Notes: generated by a model from the sequence alone, not told the origin. DNA of 8,183 nucleotides from Frankiales bacterium (GCA_025464695.1 JAODNQ010000122.1:1-8183); one strand, 5' to 3'. Shown: positions 1 through 7,482, counted from the stretch's first letter. Numbers and translations are program-made.

Positions 1-245
1 TGCACCTGCAGGGCGTGCAGCCGGAAGGCGTCCTGGGCGAGGACAGTGTTCAGCACGAGCAGCACGAGGAGCCCGGCGGCCAGCAGCCCGACGACGACCG
101 CGACGAACGGGGCGCGGCGGGGGGTGCTGCGGCGCGAGGGCACCAGGCGCAGCGAGGCGGCCCGCGACGTCGTGCGGGCGGAGCGACCGGGGCGGGGAGC
201 GGCGTCGGGCGCGGTCAGCGGGACCCGCGCGGTGGCGGCGCTCAC
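1..245 (-). CDS. ftsL: FtsL-like division membrane protein (partial, 3' end outside window)
   Basis: This is the N-terminal 81 residues of a bitopic membrane protein, cut by the window edge. The first ~46 residues are a basic, Ala/Pro/Arg-rich cytoplasmic tail. One hydrophobic segment follows (about residues 47-69, [20 protein letters not shown]), and then [11 protein letters not shown], which looks like the start of the periplasmic coiled coil. The GTG start overlaps the rsmH stop by 4 nt (GTGA), and no strong Shine-Dalgarno sequence precedes it, so translation is probably coupled to rsmH. In actinobacterial dcw clusters the gene directly after rsmH is a small FtsL-like protein of the divisome (FtsL/FtsB/FtsQ subcomplex), normally followed by the ftsI-type penicillin-binding protein. 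The assignment rests on position plus topology, because FtsL sequences are poorly conserved. Confidence 0.8.
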   Translation of the reverse strand, partial: MSAATARVPLTAPDAAPRPGRSARTTSRAASLRLVPSRRSTPRRAPFVAVVVGLLAAGLLVLLVLNTVLAQDAFRLHALQV

Positions 246-1216
246 GCGGCGTCCCGGACGCGCTCGGCCGCGCGAAGCCGCACCGACTGCGAGCGCGGGT
301 TGGTCGACTGCTCGGCCTCGGGGGCCTTCTCGCTGCCGCGGACCAGCAGCCGCAGCTCGGGCTGCGCGCCCTCCGGCACGAACGGGAGGTCGTGGGGCAC
401 CTCGCTCGTGGAGCGCGCGACCAGCTCCGCCTTCACGACCTTGTCCTCCAGTGACTGGTAGCTCATCACCACCACGCGTCCGCCCACAGCGAGAGCATCG
501 ATGCTGGAGGGGATTGCGCGGCGCAACACGCCGAGCTCGTCGTTCACCTCGATGCGGAGCGCCTGGAACGTCCGCTTCGCCGGGTGTCCTCCGGTACGCC
601 TCGTGGCGGCCGGGACGGCGTCGCGGACGAGCTCGGCCAGGCGTGCCGTGCCGGTGAACGGCTCCCGGGCGCGCTCCCGCACCACGGCGTCGGCGATGCG
701 GGAGGCGAAGCGCTCGTCTCCGTACTGCTTGAGCACGCGGGCGATCTCCTTGCCGGGCCAGGTGTTGACGATGTCGGCGGCGGTGATGCCGCGCGTGGGG
801 TCCATGCGCATGTCCAGCGGGCCGTCCTGGGCGTAGGCGAAGCCGCGGGCGGCCTCGTCGAGCTGCAGGGAGCTGACGCCGAGGTCGAACAGCACCCCCT
901 GCACCCGGTCGAGGCCGAGGTCGGCGAGCACCTGAGGCAGCTCGTCGTAGACGGCGTGGACGAAGGTGGTGCGGTCGGCGTGCGGGGCCAGCCGCAGCGC
1001 GCTCCGGCGCAGGGCCTCGGGGTCGCGGTCGAGGGCGACCAGGCGGGCCGGGGTCCGCTCGAGCAGGGCCTCGGCGTGACCGCCCATCCCGAGGGTGCAG
1101 TCGACGACGACGTCGTCGGGGCTGGTGAGCGCGGGCGCGAGCAGCGCGATGCAGCGGTCCAGCAGGACGGGGACGTGCGCGGGCAGGTCCCCTGCCTCCC
1201 CTGCCTCCGGGGTCAC
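242..1216 (-). CDS. rsmH: 16S rRNA (cytosine(1402)-N(4))-methyltransferase RsmH (MraW)
   Basis: RsmH uses S-adenosylmethionine to N4-methylate C1402 in the P-site region of 16S rRNA, acting in the cytoplasm on the 30S subunit. The 324-residue product is close to the usual length. Visible motifs, in order, are HVPVLL (14-19), the SAM loop [14 protein letters not shown] (39-52), ALDRDPEAL (61-69), [14 protein letters not shown] (107-120), GPLDMRMDP (132-140), KQYGDERFA (163-171), [18 protein letters not shown] (211-228), [11 protein letters not shown] (252-262) and the C-terminal [14 protein letters not shown] (306-319). The GTG at 1216 was chosen because it sits 13 residues before HVPVLL and overlaps the stop of the upstream small ORF as GTGA. 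The same frame stays open far upstream, but that part has no family similarity. There is no good ribosome binding site, which fits coupling to the upstream ORF. The stop overlaps the ftsL-like start. Confidence 0.96.
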   Translation of the reverse strand: MTPEAGEAGDLPAHVPVLLDRCIALLAPALTSPDDVVVDCTLGMGGHAEALLERTPARLVALDRDPEALRRSALRLAPHADRTTFVHAVYDELPQVLADLGLDRVQGVLFDLGVSSLQLDEAARGFAYAQDGPLDMRMDPTRGITAADIVNTWPGKEIARVLKQYGDERFASRIADAVVRERAREPFTGTARLAELVRDAVPAATRRTGGHPAKRTFQALRIEVNDELGVLRRAIPSSIDALAVGGRVVVMSYQSLEDKVVKAELVARSTSEVPHDLPFVPEGAQPELRLLVRGSEKAPEAEQSTNPRSQSVRLRAAERVRDAA

Positions 1217-1374
1217 GACCCGAGCAGGGAGGCGGCAGCCTGCGCGGCCGTGACGACGACGGCGGTCAAGCCGAACGACAGGCCCAGCAGCAGGGCGCTC
1301 GAGCGGAGCTCGCTGCCCAGACCGGGCTCCTCGCGGTGGGCGGTGCGGTCGCGCGTCTCGCTGCTGCTGTCCAT
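1213..1374 (-). CDS. Small single-pass membrane protein, 53 aa, between mraZ and rsmH (unknown function)
   Basis: I do not recognise a family. The ORF runs from ATG (1374) to TGA (1213-1215) and encodes 53 residues: a hydrophilic N-terminus ([20 protein letters not shown]) with Arg at 8, 14, 24, then an uncharged hydrophobic stretch of about residues 27-51 (core [18 protein letters not shown]) that would form one transmembrane helix, N-terminus inside by the positive-inside rule. Three things argue that it is real. A GAGGG Shine-Dalgarno-like sequence lies 6 nt before the ATG. 51 of 53 sense codons end in G or C. Its TGA overlaps the rsmH GTG as GTGA, the same arrangement as rsmH/ftsL. An in-frame TGA lies 21 nt upstream of the ATG, so no longer form exists. 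It sits among division genes and may be a minor divisome or membrane protein, or a leader that couples rsmH translation. The function is inference only. Confidence 0.72.
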   Translation of the reverse strand: MDSSSETRDRTAHREEPGLGSELRSSALLLGLSFGLTAVVVTAAQAAASLLGS

Positions 1375-1399
1375 GTCGACCCTCGGGGGCGTGCGTCAG

Positions 1400-1424
1400 G
1401 CACCTCCGGTCGCGGCGGAGGTGC
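1400..1424 (-). promoter_or_regulatory. Perfect 9-bp hairpin in the leader of the small ORF/rsmH mRNA
   Basis: The arms GCACCTCCG and CGGAGGTGC are perfectly complementary around a 7-nt loop (1409-1415). Read as minus-strand RNA, the 3' arm contains GGAGGTG, a perfect Shine-Dalgarno sequence, and the 5' arm contains CACCTCC, identical to the anti-SD core of 16S rRNA. The hairpin ends 25 nt before the ATG at 1374. No T-run follows, so a canonical Rho-independent terminator is unlikely. An attenuator, RNA-stability or processing element is possible. Confidence 0.45.
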
Positions 1425-1536
1425 GGGGGGAGCGGGGAGGTGGTGCGGAGTGGAGCGGCCGGTCCGGGTGCGGTGCGGCGTCGGGCGGGGCGCGCCGGGA
1501 GGCCACCGGGGGGCCAGGTCCCCGCCCGCTCCCGCG

Positions 1537-1562
1537 CCTGGCACCGGGGAAGGTGCGCCAGG
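1537..1562 (-). terminator. Possible hairpin downstream of mraZ
   Basis: CCTGG-CACC pairs with GGTG-CG-CCAGG: 9 bp interrupted by a 2-nt bulge, with a 6-nt loop. It lies about 50-80 nt past the mraZ stop. It has no T-tract, so it is at best a partial or U-less terminator of the kind often suggested in high-GC actinobacteria. Such stems also arise easily by chance at this base composition. Confidence 0.25.
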
Positions 1563-1614
1563 AGAGGGAGCGGTCGGAGACCTCGTCCACCGGGGGCGGG
1601 CGGGCGCCGCGACG

Positions 1615-2046
1615 TCACAGCAGACCGGGCAGGACCTCCTCGGACAGGTCGGAGAAGGCGTCCTCGCGGTTGCTCTCCTCGGCCTCCCAGGCGGCGAGGT
1701 CCCAGACCTCGAGCCGGTTGCCGGCGCCGACGACGACGCAGTCGCGGTCGAGCCCGGCGTAGGTGCGCAGGCCCTGCGGCACGGTGATGCGCCCCTGCTT
1801 GTCCGGCACCTGGTCGAAGGCGCTGGAGAAGAAGGTGCGGGCGGCGTCGCGGGCCGGCCGGGTGGCCTGGCTGGCGCTCTGCACGGCGGCGGCGCGGCGG
1901 CCGAACTCGTCGAGCGTGTAGACGAACAGGCAGCGGTCCTGGCCCTTGGTGAGCACCACGCCTCCTGCCAGCTCGTCGCGGAAGCGGGCCGGCAGGAACA
2001 GCCGGCCCTTCTCGTCGAGGCGCGGGGTGTGGGTGCCGAGGAACAC
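1615..2046 (-). CDS. mraZ: Transcriptional regulator MraZ
   Basis: MraZ is the first-gene regulator of the dcw cluster. It is a double SpoVT/AbrB-fold DNA-binding protein that oligomerises into rings and binds short direct repeats in its own promoter. The 143-residue product matches the usual length. The two repeats are visible: [16 protein letters not shown] (11-26) and [13 protein letters not shown] (82-94), each with the DxxGRxxxP signature. The GTG at 2046 was chosen because MraZ proteins begin (M/V)[10 protein letters not shown], and AGGGGGAT sits 7 nt upstream as a ribosome binding site. The frame stays open to 2139, but those 31 codons would run through the promoter and boxes and are not part of the family. 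A 240-bp gap separates it from the next gene, so it may be partly uncoupled from rsmH. Confidence 0.96.
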   Translation of the reverse strand: MFLGTHTPRLDEKGRLFLPARFRDELAGGVVLTKGQDRCLFVYTLDEFGRRAAAVQSASQATRPARDAARTFFSSAFDQVPDKQGRITVPQGLRTYAGLDRDCVVVGAGNRLEVWDLAAWEAEESNREDAFSDLSEEVLPGLL

Positions 2047-2097
2047 GCCCCGATCCCCCTGCTCCACGCTCTGTTCGATCGCTGCGGCGCCCTTGTG

Positions 2098-2133
2098 CTC
2101 CGCTGTCCTCCACGCTACTCCACTTCGCTCCCC
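2098..2133 (-). promoter_or_regulatory. MraZ-box array: four hexamers at exact 10-bp spacing
   Basis: Read on the minus strand, the hexamers are GGGGAG (2133-2128), GTGGAG (2123-2118), GTGGAG (2113-2108) and GCGGAG (2103-2098), each starting 10 bp after the last. MraZ proteins are known to bind short G-rich direct repeats of this kind (TGGGN in E. coli) at one helical turn spacing upstream of mraZ. The array covers the spacer and -10 region of the predicted promoter, which fits autorepression. A fifth unspaced GTGGAG (2067-2062) lies close to the ribosome binding site. Confidence 0.8.
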
Positions 2134-2139
2134 CGTCAA
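2112..2139 (-). promoter_or_regulatory. mraZ: Predicted promoter of mraZ (dcw cluster)
   Basis: A -35 element TTGACG (2139-2134) and a -10 element TAGCGT (2117-2112, fitting the actinobacterial TAnnnT pattern) are separated by 16 bp. The predicted start of transcription lies near 2105, giving a leader of about 60 nt before the GTG. The MraZ boxes overlap the spacer and the -10 element. Confidence 0.6.
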
Positions 2140-2424
2140 CGACCTGCGGTGTCCCGGCGCGCTTCCGAGCGGGGGTCAGGCCGCCCGCTGCCCCGCGTCC
2201 TGGGGCGTCAGGAGCGCTGGCCGAGCCGCGGTGGGGCGGAGTGGAGGGGTCGGGCGGAACGTCCCGGGGCTCCCCGGCGTTCACCCGGGGACGCTCGTGC
2301 CGACCTGCCTGGGCACGCTCGACGGTCCCCTGCACGAGGCGACGTCGGGCGCGGCGGGTGGGACCATTCTCTCGCCCGACCGCACGTCCCGGCCCTGATC
2401 CGCACCCGCCCTGGAGGCCCCCCG
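2140..2424. other. Divergent intergenic region between the mraZ promoter and the MoxR operon
   Basis: I see no gene here. On the plus strand a MraZ-box-like pair, GTGGGGCGGA then GTGGAG, lies at 2231-2246. A weak plus-strand promoter candidate for the MoxR operon is GCGACG (2339-2344), a 17-bp spacer and GACCAT (2362-2367), giving a leader of about 50 nt. It matches only loosely and should be treated as a guess. Confidence 0.4.
2231..2246 (+). promoter_or_regulatory. Possible second MraZ-type box pair upstream of the MoxR operon
   Basis: GTGGGG (2231-2236) and GTGGAG (2241-2246) are spaced exactly 10 bp apart on the plus strand, in the same format as the mraZ promoter boxes but pointing toward the MoxR gene, about 180 bp before its start. 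The 16-mer differs by one base from 1440-1455. Only two boxes are present, and G-rich motifs are common at this composition. Confidence 0.35.
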
Positions 2425-3423
<999 letters not shown>

Positions 3424-3442
3424 CGCGCGCGGACGAGACCGG

Positions 3443-4804
3443 GTGACGGGGCTCCGCGACGCGCTCGCCGGGCTGACCGTCCGGGGCCGCTGCCTGCTCG
3501 CCGCCGGTCTGACCCTGGCGGTCTGCGCCGTCGTCGTCGGGCAGCGCGACCTGCTCCGGGCCGCCGTGTTCCTGCTGGCCCTGCCGCTCGCCGCGGTCGC
3601 CGTGGTCGCCCGCACCCGGTACCGGCTGTCGTGCGCGCGCGCCCTCGACCCGCCCCGCGTCGAGGCCGGGCGTCCCGCCGACGTCCGCCTGGTGCTCGAC
3701 AACGTCTCGCGGCTGCCCAGCGGCGTGCTCCTCATGGAGGACGCACTGCCCTACACGCTCGGCGGGCGTCCCCGCTTCGTCCTCGACCGCGTCGAGCCGC
3801 AGGGCCAGCGCACGGTCGTCTACCCGGTCCGCTCCGACGTCCGGGGGCGCTTCCGGATCGGCCCGCTGTCGGTCCGGCTCACCGACCCCTTCGGCCTGGT
3901 CGAGCTGACCCGGGCGTTCTCCACGGTGGACGACCTCGTCGTCACCCCGATCGTCAGCCCGCTCCCGCCCGTGCGGCTCGGGGGCGACTGGGCCGGCGGT
4001 GGCGAGTCGACGTCGCGCTCGATCGCGGCGAGCGGCTCCGACGACACCGCCACCCGGGAGTACCGGCACGGCGACGACCTGCGCAAGGTCCACTGGAAGT
4101 CCACCGCCAAGCGCGGCGAGCTCATGGTCCGCCGCGAGGAGCAGCCGTTCCAGAGCCGGGCCACGCTCCTGCTCGACGGCCGCGCCGGCGCCCACCGGGG
4201 CGAGGGGCCGGGGTCGTCGTACGAGTGGTCGGTGAGCGCGGTCGCCAGCATCGGCGCGTCGCTGGCCCGCGCGGGCTTCGCGCTGCACCTGGTCGACCAC
4301 CACGGCGCCGACCTCGGCGTGCCCGGCGTCCCGCTGGGCGAGGCACTCCTGCTCGACGTCCTGGCCGCCGCCGGCACCGACAGCGCTCCCCGCCTGGACG
4401 ACGCCGCCGCCCGGCTACGGCGGGGCGGGGTGGACGGCGCCCTCGTCGCCGTCGTCGGTCAGCTCGACCTGGAGCAGGCCGAGGTGCTCGCCCGGGTGCG
4501 CACCCCGTCGACCACCTGCATCGCGGTGCTGCTCGACACCGACAGCTGGGCACCGGTCAGCCCCCGGAGCAGGTCGGCCGCCGTCGCCCAGCACGCGGCA
4601 GGGACGCGGCTGCTCTCCGGCGCGGGCTGGCGGGTCCTGCCCGTCGCGCACGGCACGACGCTCGCCTCCGTGTGGCCGCTGGCCGGCGGCGCGCAGGTCG
4701 CCGGAGGCCGCGCCGCCACCGCACCTCCTCCCCGCCCCGCGCGCACGGGCGCCCCCGACCCCCGGTACGCCGCACCTCCCCCCTCCCGGAGTCCCGCTCG
4801 ATGA
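3443..4804 (+). CDS. DUF58 domain-containing membrane protein
   Basis: The product is 453 residues. Two N-terminal hydrophobic segments (about 16-33 and 37-56) anchor it. A beta-rich region follows (about 60-170). Then comes the DUF58 signature, REYRHGDDLRKVHWKSTAKRG (205-225), with the conserved Arg, Tyr, Gly-Asp and Trp. A vWA-like core begins at TLLLDG (241-246), but the MIDAS-type DxSxS is not kept (D245 is followed by G-R-A-G), so metal binding there is doubtful. The tail (427-453) is Pro/Arg/Ala-rich. DUF58 proteins pair with MoxR ATPases in operons, and their molecular role is unknown. The GTG at 3443 has only a weak GGACGAG ahead of it, so coupling to the MoxR gene is likely. The stop overlaps the next ATG (ATGA). 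Confidence 0.92.
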   Translation: MTGLRDALAGLTVRGRCLLAAGLTLAVCAVVVGQRDLLRAAVFLLALPLAAVAVVARTRYRLSCARALDPPRVEAGRPADVRLVLDNVSRLPSGVLLMEDALPYTLGGRPRFVLDRVEPQGQRTVVYPVRSDVRGRFRIGPLSVRLTDPFGLVELTRAFSTVDDLVVTPIVSPLPPVRLGGDWAGGGESTSRSIAASGSDDTATREYRHGDDLRKVHWKSTAKRGELMVRREEQPFQSRATLLLDGRAGAHRGEGPGSSYEWSVSAVASIGASLARAGFALHLVDHHGADLGVPGVPLGEALLLDVLAAAGTDSAPRLDDAAARLRRGGVDGALVAVVGQLDLEQAEVLARVRTPSTTCIAVLLDTDSWAPVSPRSRSAAVAQHAAGTRLLSGAGWRVLPVAHGTTLASVWPLAGGAQVAGGRAATAPPPRPARTGAPDPRYAAPPPSRSPAR

Positions 4805-7149
4805 GCACCCGCGACCGCCTCACCCTCGCCTCCGCGCTCGCCGTCGCCCTGGCCTGCAGCGCCCTCGACCCGCTGTACGAGGACCACCGCTGGGCCGCCC
4901 CGGCGCTGGGCGTCGTCCTGCTCGTCGCCCTGGTCGGCGGGCTGGGGCGCCGGCTCGGCCTGCCCGCGCTCGTCCTCCCGGTCGTGCAGGCGCTCGCCGT
5001 CCTCGAGTACGTCGCGGTCGGCTACGCCCGGTCGACCCTGGCGGCCGGCCTCCCCACGCCGTCCACCGTGCGCGCGCTCAACGAGCTCCTGCTGCAGGCC
5101 TCCGACGACATCGACGCCCTCGCCGTGCCGGTGCCCGGCCGGACCCCGCTCGTGCTGGTCGCGGTGCTCGCGGCCGCCGCCGTGGCCCTCGCCGTCGACC
5201 TCGTGGCGGCCGGGCTGCAGCGTCCTGCCGTCGCCGGGCTGCCGCTGCTGGTCCTGCTCGCCGTGCCGTCGGGGCTGCTGCCCGGCGGGCTCGGCTGGCT
5301 GCCGTTCACCCTCGGCGCCGCGGGCTGGCTGGGGCTGCTGCTCGTCGAGGGCGGTGACCGGGTCAGCCGCTGGGGGGTGCCGCTGCGACCCGGACCCAGC
5401 AGCAGCGACGGCATCGAGGAGGCCGGCAGCACCGGCAGGGTCGGGCGGCGCGTCGGCGTCGCCGCCCTCGGTCTGGCGGCCTTCGTCCCCGCCCTGGTGC
5501 CCGGGCTCGACGCCCGCCTGCTGCCCGGCACGGGCCCGACCGGCGACGCCGCTGCGACCGGCCCCCGCGCGAGCATCACCTACAACCCGATCACGGAGCT
5601 GCAGGGCCAGCTCACGCTGCCCGATGCCCGCACCCTGCTGCGGTACACGACCAGCGACACCGACCCCGACTACCTGCGCATGACGACGCTGGACGTCTTC
5701 GACGGCTCGCAGTGGCGCTCGTCGTCGCTCGTGCCGGACGACGACACCGACGGCGGCCTGCCCGCCCCCGAGGGCGTGGCCGAGACGACGGCGAGCTACC
5801 CCGTGCGCACCCGCGTCGAGGTCGCCGCGCTCGAGGCCCAGTGGCTGCCGCTGCCGCCGGTGGCCAGCTCGGTCGACGTGCCCGGCCCGTGGCGCTGGAA
5901 CGCCCGCAGCCAGACCGTCTTCGCGACCCGGTCCAACACGCTCCGGGCCAAGGAGTGGTCGGCCACCAGCACCCGCGTCACGCCCGACCGCTCCACCCTC
6001 GAGGCCGCCGGCTCGACCGTGCCGAAGGGCCTGCAGGCGTACGCGAAGGCACCGTCGGTGACCGGGCCGGTCAAGGCCCTCACCCGCAAGGTCACCAGCT
6101 CCGCCGACACGCCGTACGAGGCTGCCGTCGCGCTGCAGCGGTTCTTCCGCAACCCGGCGGAGGGCTTCAGCTACGACGAGAAGACCCGCAACCCGTTCGA
6201 CAACCCGGACGCGCTCGCCGCCTTCCTCGAGAACCGGCAGGGCTTCTGCGAGCAGTACGCCTCGGCCATGGCTGCGATGCTGCGCGTCCTCGGGATCCCC
6301 GCCCGGGTCGCCGTCGGGTTCACCCCCGGTCGTGAGCAGCCCGACGGCAGCCGGGTCGTCACCACCGACGACGCCCACGCCTGGCCCGAGGCCTGGTTCG
6401 CCGGCGCCGGCTGGATCCGCTTCGAGCCGACGCCCGTCGACGACGACCGCGAGATCGTGCCGACGTACACGCAGGAGCAGGACGCCGCGCAGCCCGCGCC
6501 GTCCGCACCGGCCGCGACCGCCTCGGCCGCTCCCGGGGCGCCCGCGCCGGCCGGCAAGGACCCGGGGTCGATCGACCCGCAGGACGCCGAGCCGCTCGCC
6601 GACCCCTCGGCCGGGTCAGGCTCCGACTCCGGACTGCCCTCGGGTCGGGTGCTCGCCCTGCTGCTCGTCCTCGTCCTCGCGGCCGTCCCCGCCGCCCTGG
6701 CGCTGGTCCGACGCCGCCTGCGGGCCCGCTCCGACGACGTCCTCGCCGGGTGGGCGCAGCTGCAGGACGACGCCGCCGACGTCGGGCACCGGTGGCGGCC
6801 CGCGGACAGCCCTCGTGCGGCCGCGCTGCGGGTCGGGGAGGAGCTCGTCCTGCCGACCGACGCGCGGGAGGCCCTGCAGCGGCTCGCTGCCGGGGCCGAG
6901 CGCGCCCGGTACGCCCGCGCGGGCGGAGCCCCGGGCGGGGCGTGGCAGGCCGACGTCGCCCTGGTGCGGCGGGCCCTGCTGCGGGCGGTGACGGGACGAC
7001 GACGGGCCCGAGCGCTGCTGGCACCGCCGTCGACGCTGCAGCAGGTGTCCTCGACCGGCGCGCGGTGGACGGCGGACCTGCTGGACCGGGTGGACGACAC
7101 GGTGGGTGCCCTCGGACGGCGGCTGCGGCCGGGTCGGTCCGCCGGGTAG
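4801..7149 (+). CDS. Membrane-anchored transglutaminase-like protein (TgpA/DUF3488 type, C-terminal DUF4129-like)
   Basis: The product is 782 residues. The N-terminal part has about seven hydrophobic segments (roughly 8-22, 33-48, 54-76, 115-139, 145-160, 167-183, 216-237). An extracytoplasmic domain follows, including YLRMTTLDVFDGSQW (291-305), typical of this family. The transglutaminase core is at about 437-545: GFCEQYASAM has the catalytic Cys483, DDAHAWPEAW has His526, and WIRFEPTP puts Glu542 where many relatives have the third-residue Asp. A Pro/Ala/Ser-rich linker (about 555-613) leads to a last TM helix (616-637) and a cytoplasmic tail resembling DUF4129 (about 645-760). The ATG overlaps the DUF58 stop (ATGA) and has GGAG 9 nt upstream. 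It is the last gene of the MoxR operon. Homologues are thought to act as cell-envelope proteases or crosslinkers; the substrate is unknown. Confidence 0.93.
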   Translation: MSTRDRLTLASALAVALACSALDPLYEDHRWAAPALGVVLLVALVGGLGRRLGLPALVLPVVQALAVLEYVAVGYARSTLAAGLPTPSTVRALNELLLQASDDIDALAVPVPGRTPLVLVAVLAAAAVALAVDLVAAGLQRPAVAGLPLLVLLAVPSGLLPGGLGWLPFTLGAAGWLGLLLVEGGDRVSRWGVPLRPGPSSSDGIEEAGSTGRVGRRVGVAALGLAAFVPALVPGLDARLLPGTGPTGDAAATGPRASITYNPITELQGQLTLPDARTLLRYTTSDTDPDYLRMTTLDVFDGSQWRSSSLVPDDDTDGGLPAPEGVAETTASYPVRTRVEVAALEAQWLPLPPVASSVDVPGPWRWNARSQTVFATRSNTLRAKEWSATSTRVTPDRSTLEAAGSTVPKGLQAYAKAPSVTGPVKALTRKVTSSADTPYEAAVALQRFFRNPAEGFSYDEKTRNPFDNPDALAAFLENRQGFCEQYASAMAAMLRVLGIPARVAVGFTPGREQPDGSRVVTTDDAHAWPEAWFAGAGWIRFEPTPVDDDREIVPTYTQEQDAAQPAPSAPAATASAAPGAPAPAGKDPGSIDPQDAEPLADPSAGSGSDSGLPSGRVLALLLVLVLAAVPAALALVRRRLRARSDDVLAGWAQLQDDAADVGHRWRPADSPRAAALRVGEELVLPTDAREALQRLAAGAERARYARAGGAPGGAWQADVALVRRALLRAVTGRRRARALLAPPSTLQQVSSTGARWTADLLDRVDDTVGALGRRLRPGRSAG

Positions 7150-7198
7150 TCGGGTCGGCCGGTCCCGAGCGGGTCGGGCTGGGCCGCCGGCTGGCCGT

Positions 7199-7382
7199 CC
7201 TGCCGGACCGGCCCGTCAGCGGGCGGAGGTCGGGCTGGACAGCCCGCCTGCCGGACCGGGTCCGCCGGTCGGGCGGAGGTCGGGACGACTTCGCCTTCCT
7301 GCCGGTCCGGGTCCGCCGGTCGGGCGGAGGTCGGGATGGCCTCGCCGTCCTGCCCGTCCGGCTGCGGCAGTCGGCGGGTCGG
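7199..7382. repeat. Degenerate tandem repeat, about 51 bp per unit
   Basis: Units begin at CCTGCC(G/C)G: 7199-7246 (48 bp), 7247-7297 (51 bp), 7298-7348 (51 bp) and a partial, decayed unit 7349-7382. Units 2 and 3 match at 46 of 51 positions. The best-kept core is GGGCGGAGGTCGGG (7221, 7271 and 7322). Sequence from about 7165 to 7198 looks like an older, more diverged copy. The units have internal dyads, for example CGGACC-G-GGTCCG in unit 2. The array starts about 50 bp after the transglutaminase stop. Confidence 0.8.
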
Positions 7383-7459
7383 CCAGCGTGCGCGTGCCGG
7401 CCGACTCAGGCCCGCGGGGCACATTTCGGCTGGCCGCCTTCCGACCTGGTGACGGCTGG

Positions 7460-7482
7460 GCTCGGCGCGGGCCGTGCCGAGC
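7460..7482. terminator. Candidate bidirectional terminator hairpin between convergent genes
   Basis: GCTCGGCGC (7460-7468) pairs with GTGCCGAGC (7474-7482): a 9-bp stem with one G-U (one A-C read on the minus strand) and a 5-nt loop. It lies between two convergent genes, where a shared terminator is expected. It has no T-tract on either side, so it is only a candidate. Confidence 0.4.

Larger units (their letters stand above)
1375..1614 (-). other. 240-bp gap between mraZ and the small membrane ORF
   Basis: This is the only real gap in an otherwise overlapping gene string. It has no convincing ORF: a GTG-started frame of 64 codons (1590-1396) has no ribosome binding site, many A/T-ending codons and low-complexity Pro/Arg sequence. 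The gap contains two hairpins (1400-1424 and 1537-1562) and a 16-mer resembling MraZ boxes on the plus strand (1440-1455). I see no clear -35/-10 pair for a separate promoter. It could hold an attenuator or processing site separating mraZ from the downstream division genes. Confidence 0.6.

Noticed and set aside
1396..1590. 64-codon frame in the mraZ-small ORF gap
   Set aside because: No ribosome binding site, Pro/Arg low complexity and a much weaker G/C third-position bias than the adjacent small ORF.
242..2335. One long minus-strand open frame of ~697 codons suggesting an N-terminally extended RsmH
   Set aside because: Only the last 324 codons match RsmH. The upstream part runs out of frame through mraZ and the small ORF and is low-complexity Arg/Pro/Gly sequence.
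1336..2424. Upstream open extension of the MoxR frame
   Set aside because: It is antisense to mraZ and out of family. GGAGG plus GTG at 2425 gives a normal-length MoxR protein.
4459..6378. 639-codon minus-strand open frame antisense to the transglutaminase gene
   Set aside because: A shadow of high-GC coding sequence: Gly/Arg/Gln-rich, with no motifs, opposite a gene with clear catalytic motifs.
7199..7382. CRISPR array
   Set aside because: The repeats are contiguous and imperfect over the whole unit, with no unique spacers of constant length and no cas genes.
7150..7450. Read-through of the transglutaminase TAG into ~100 codons encoding the repeats
   Set aside because: Open frames are expected by chance at this composition. 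The peptide is Arg/Gly/Cys-rich, and the DUF4129-like tail already ends naturally at 7149.
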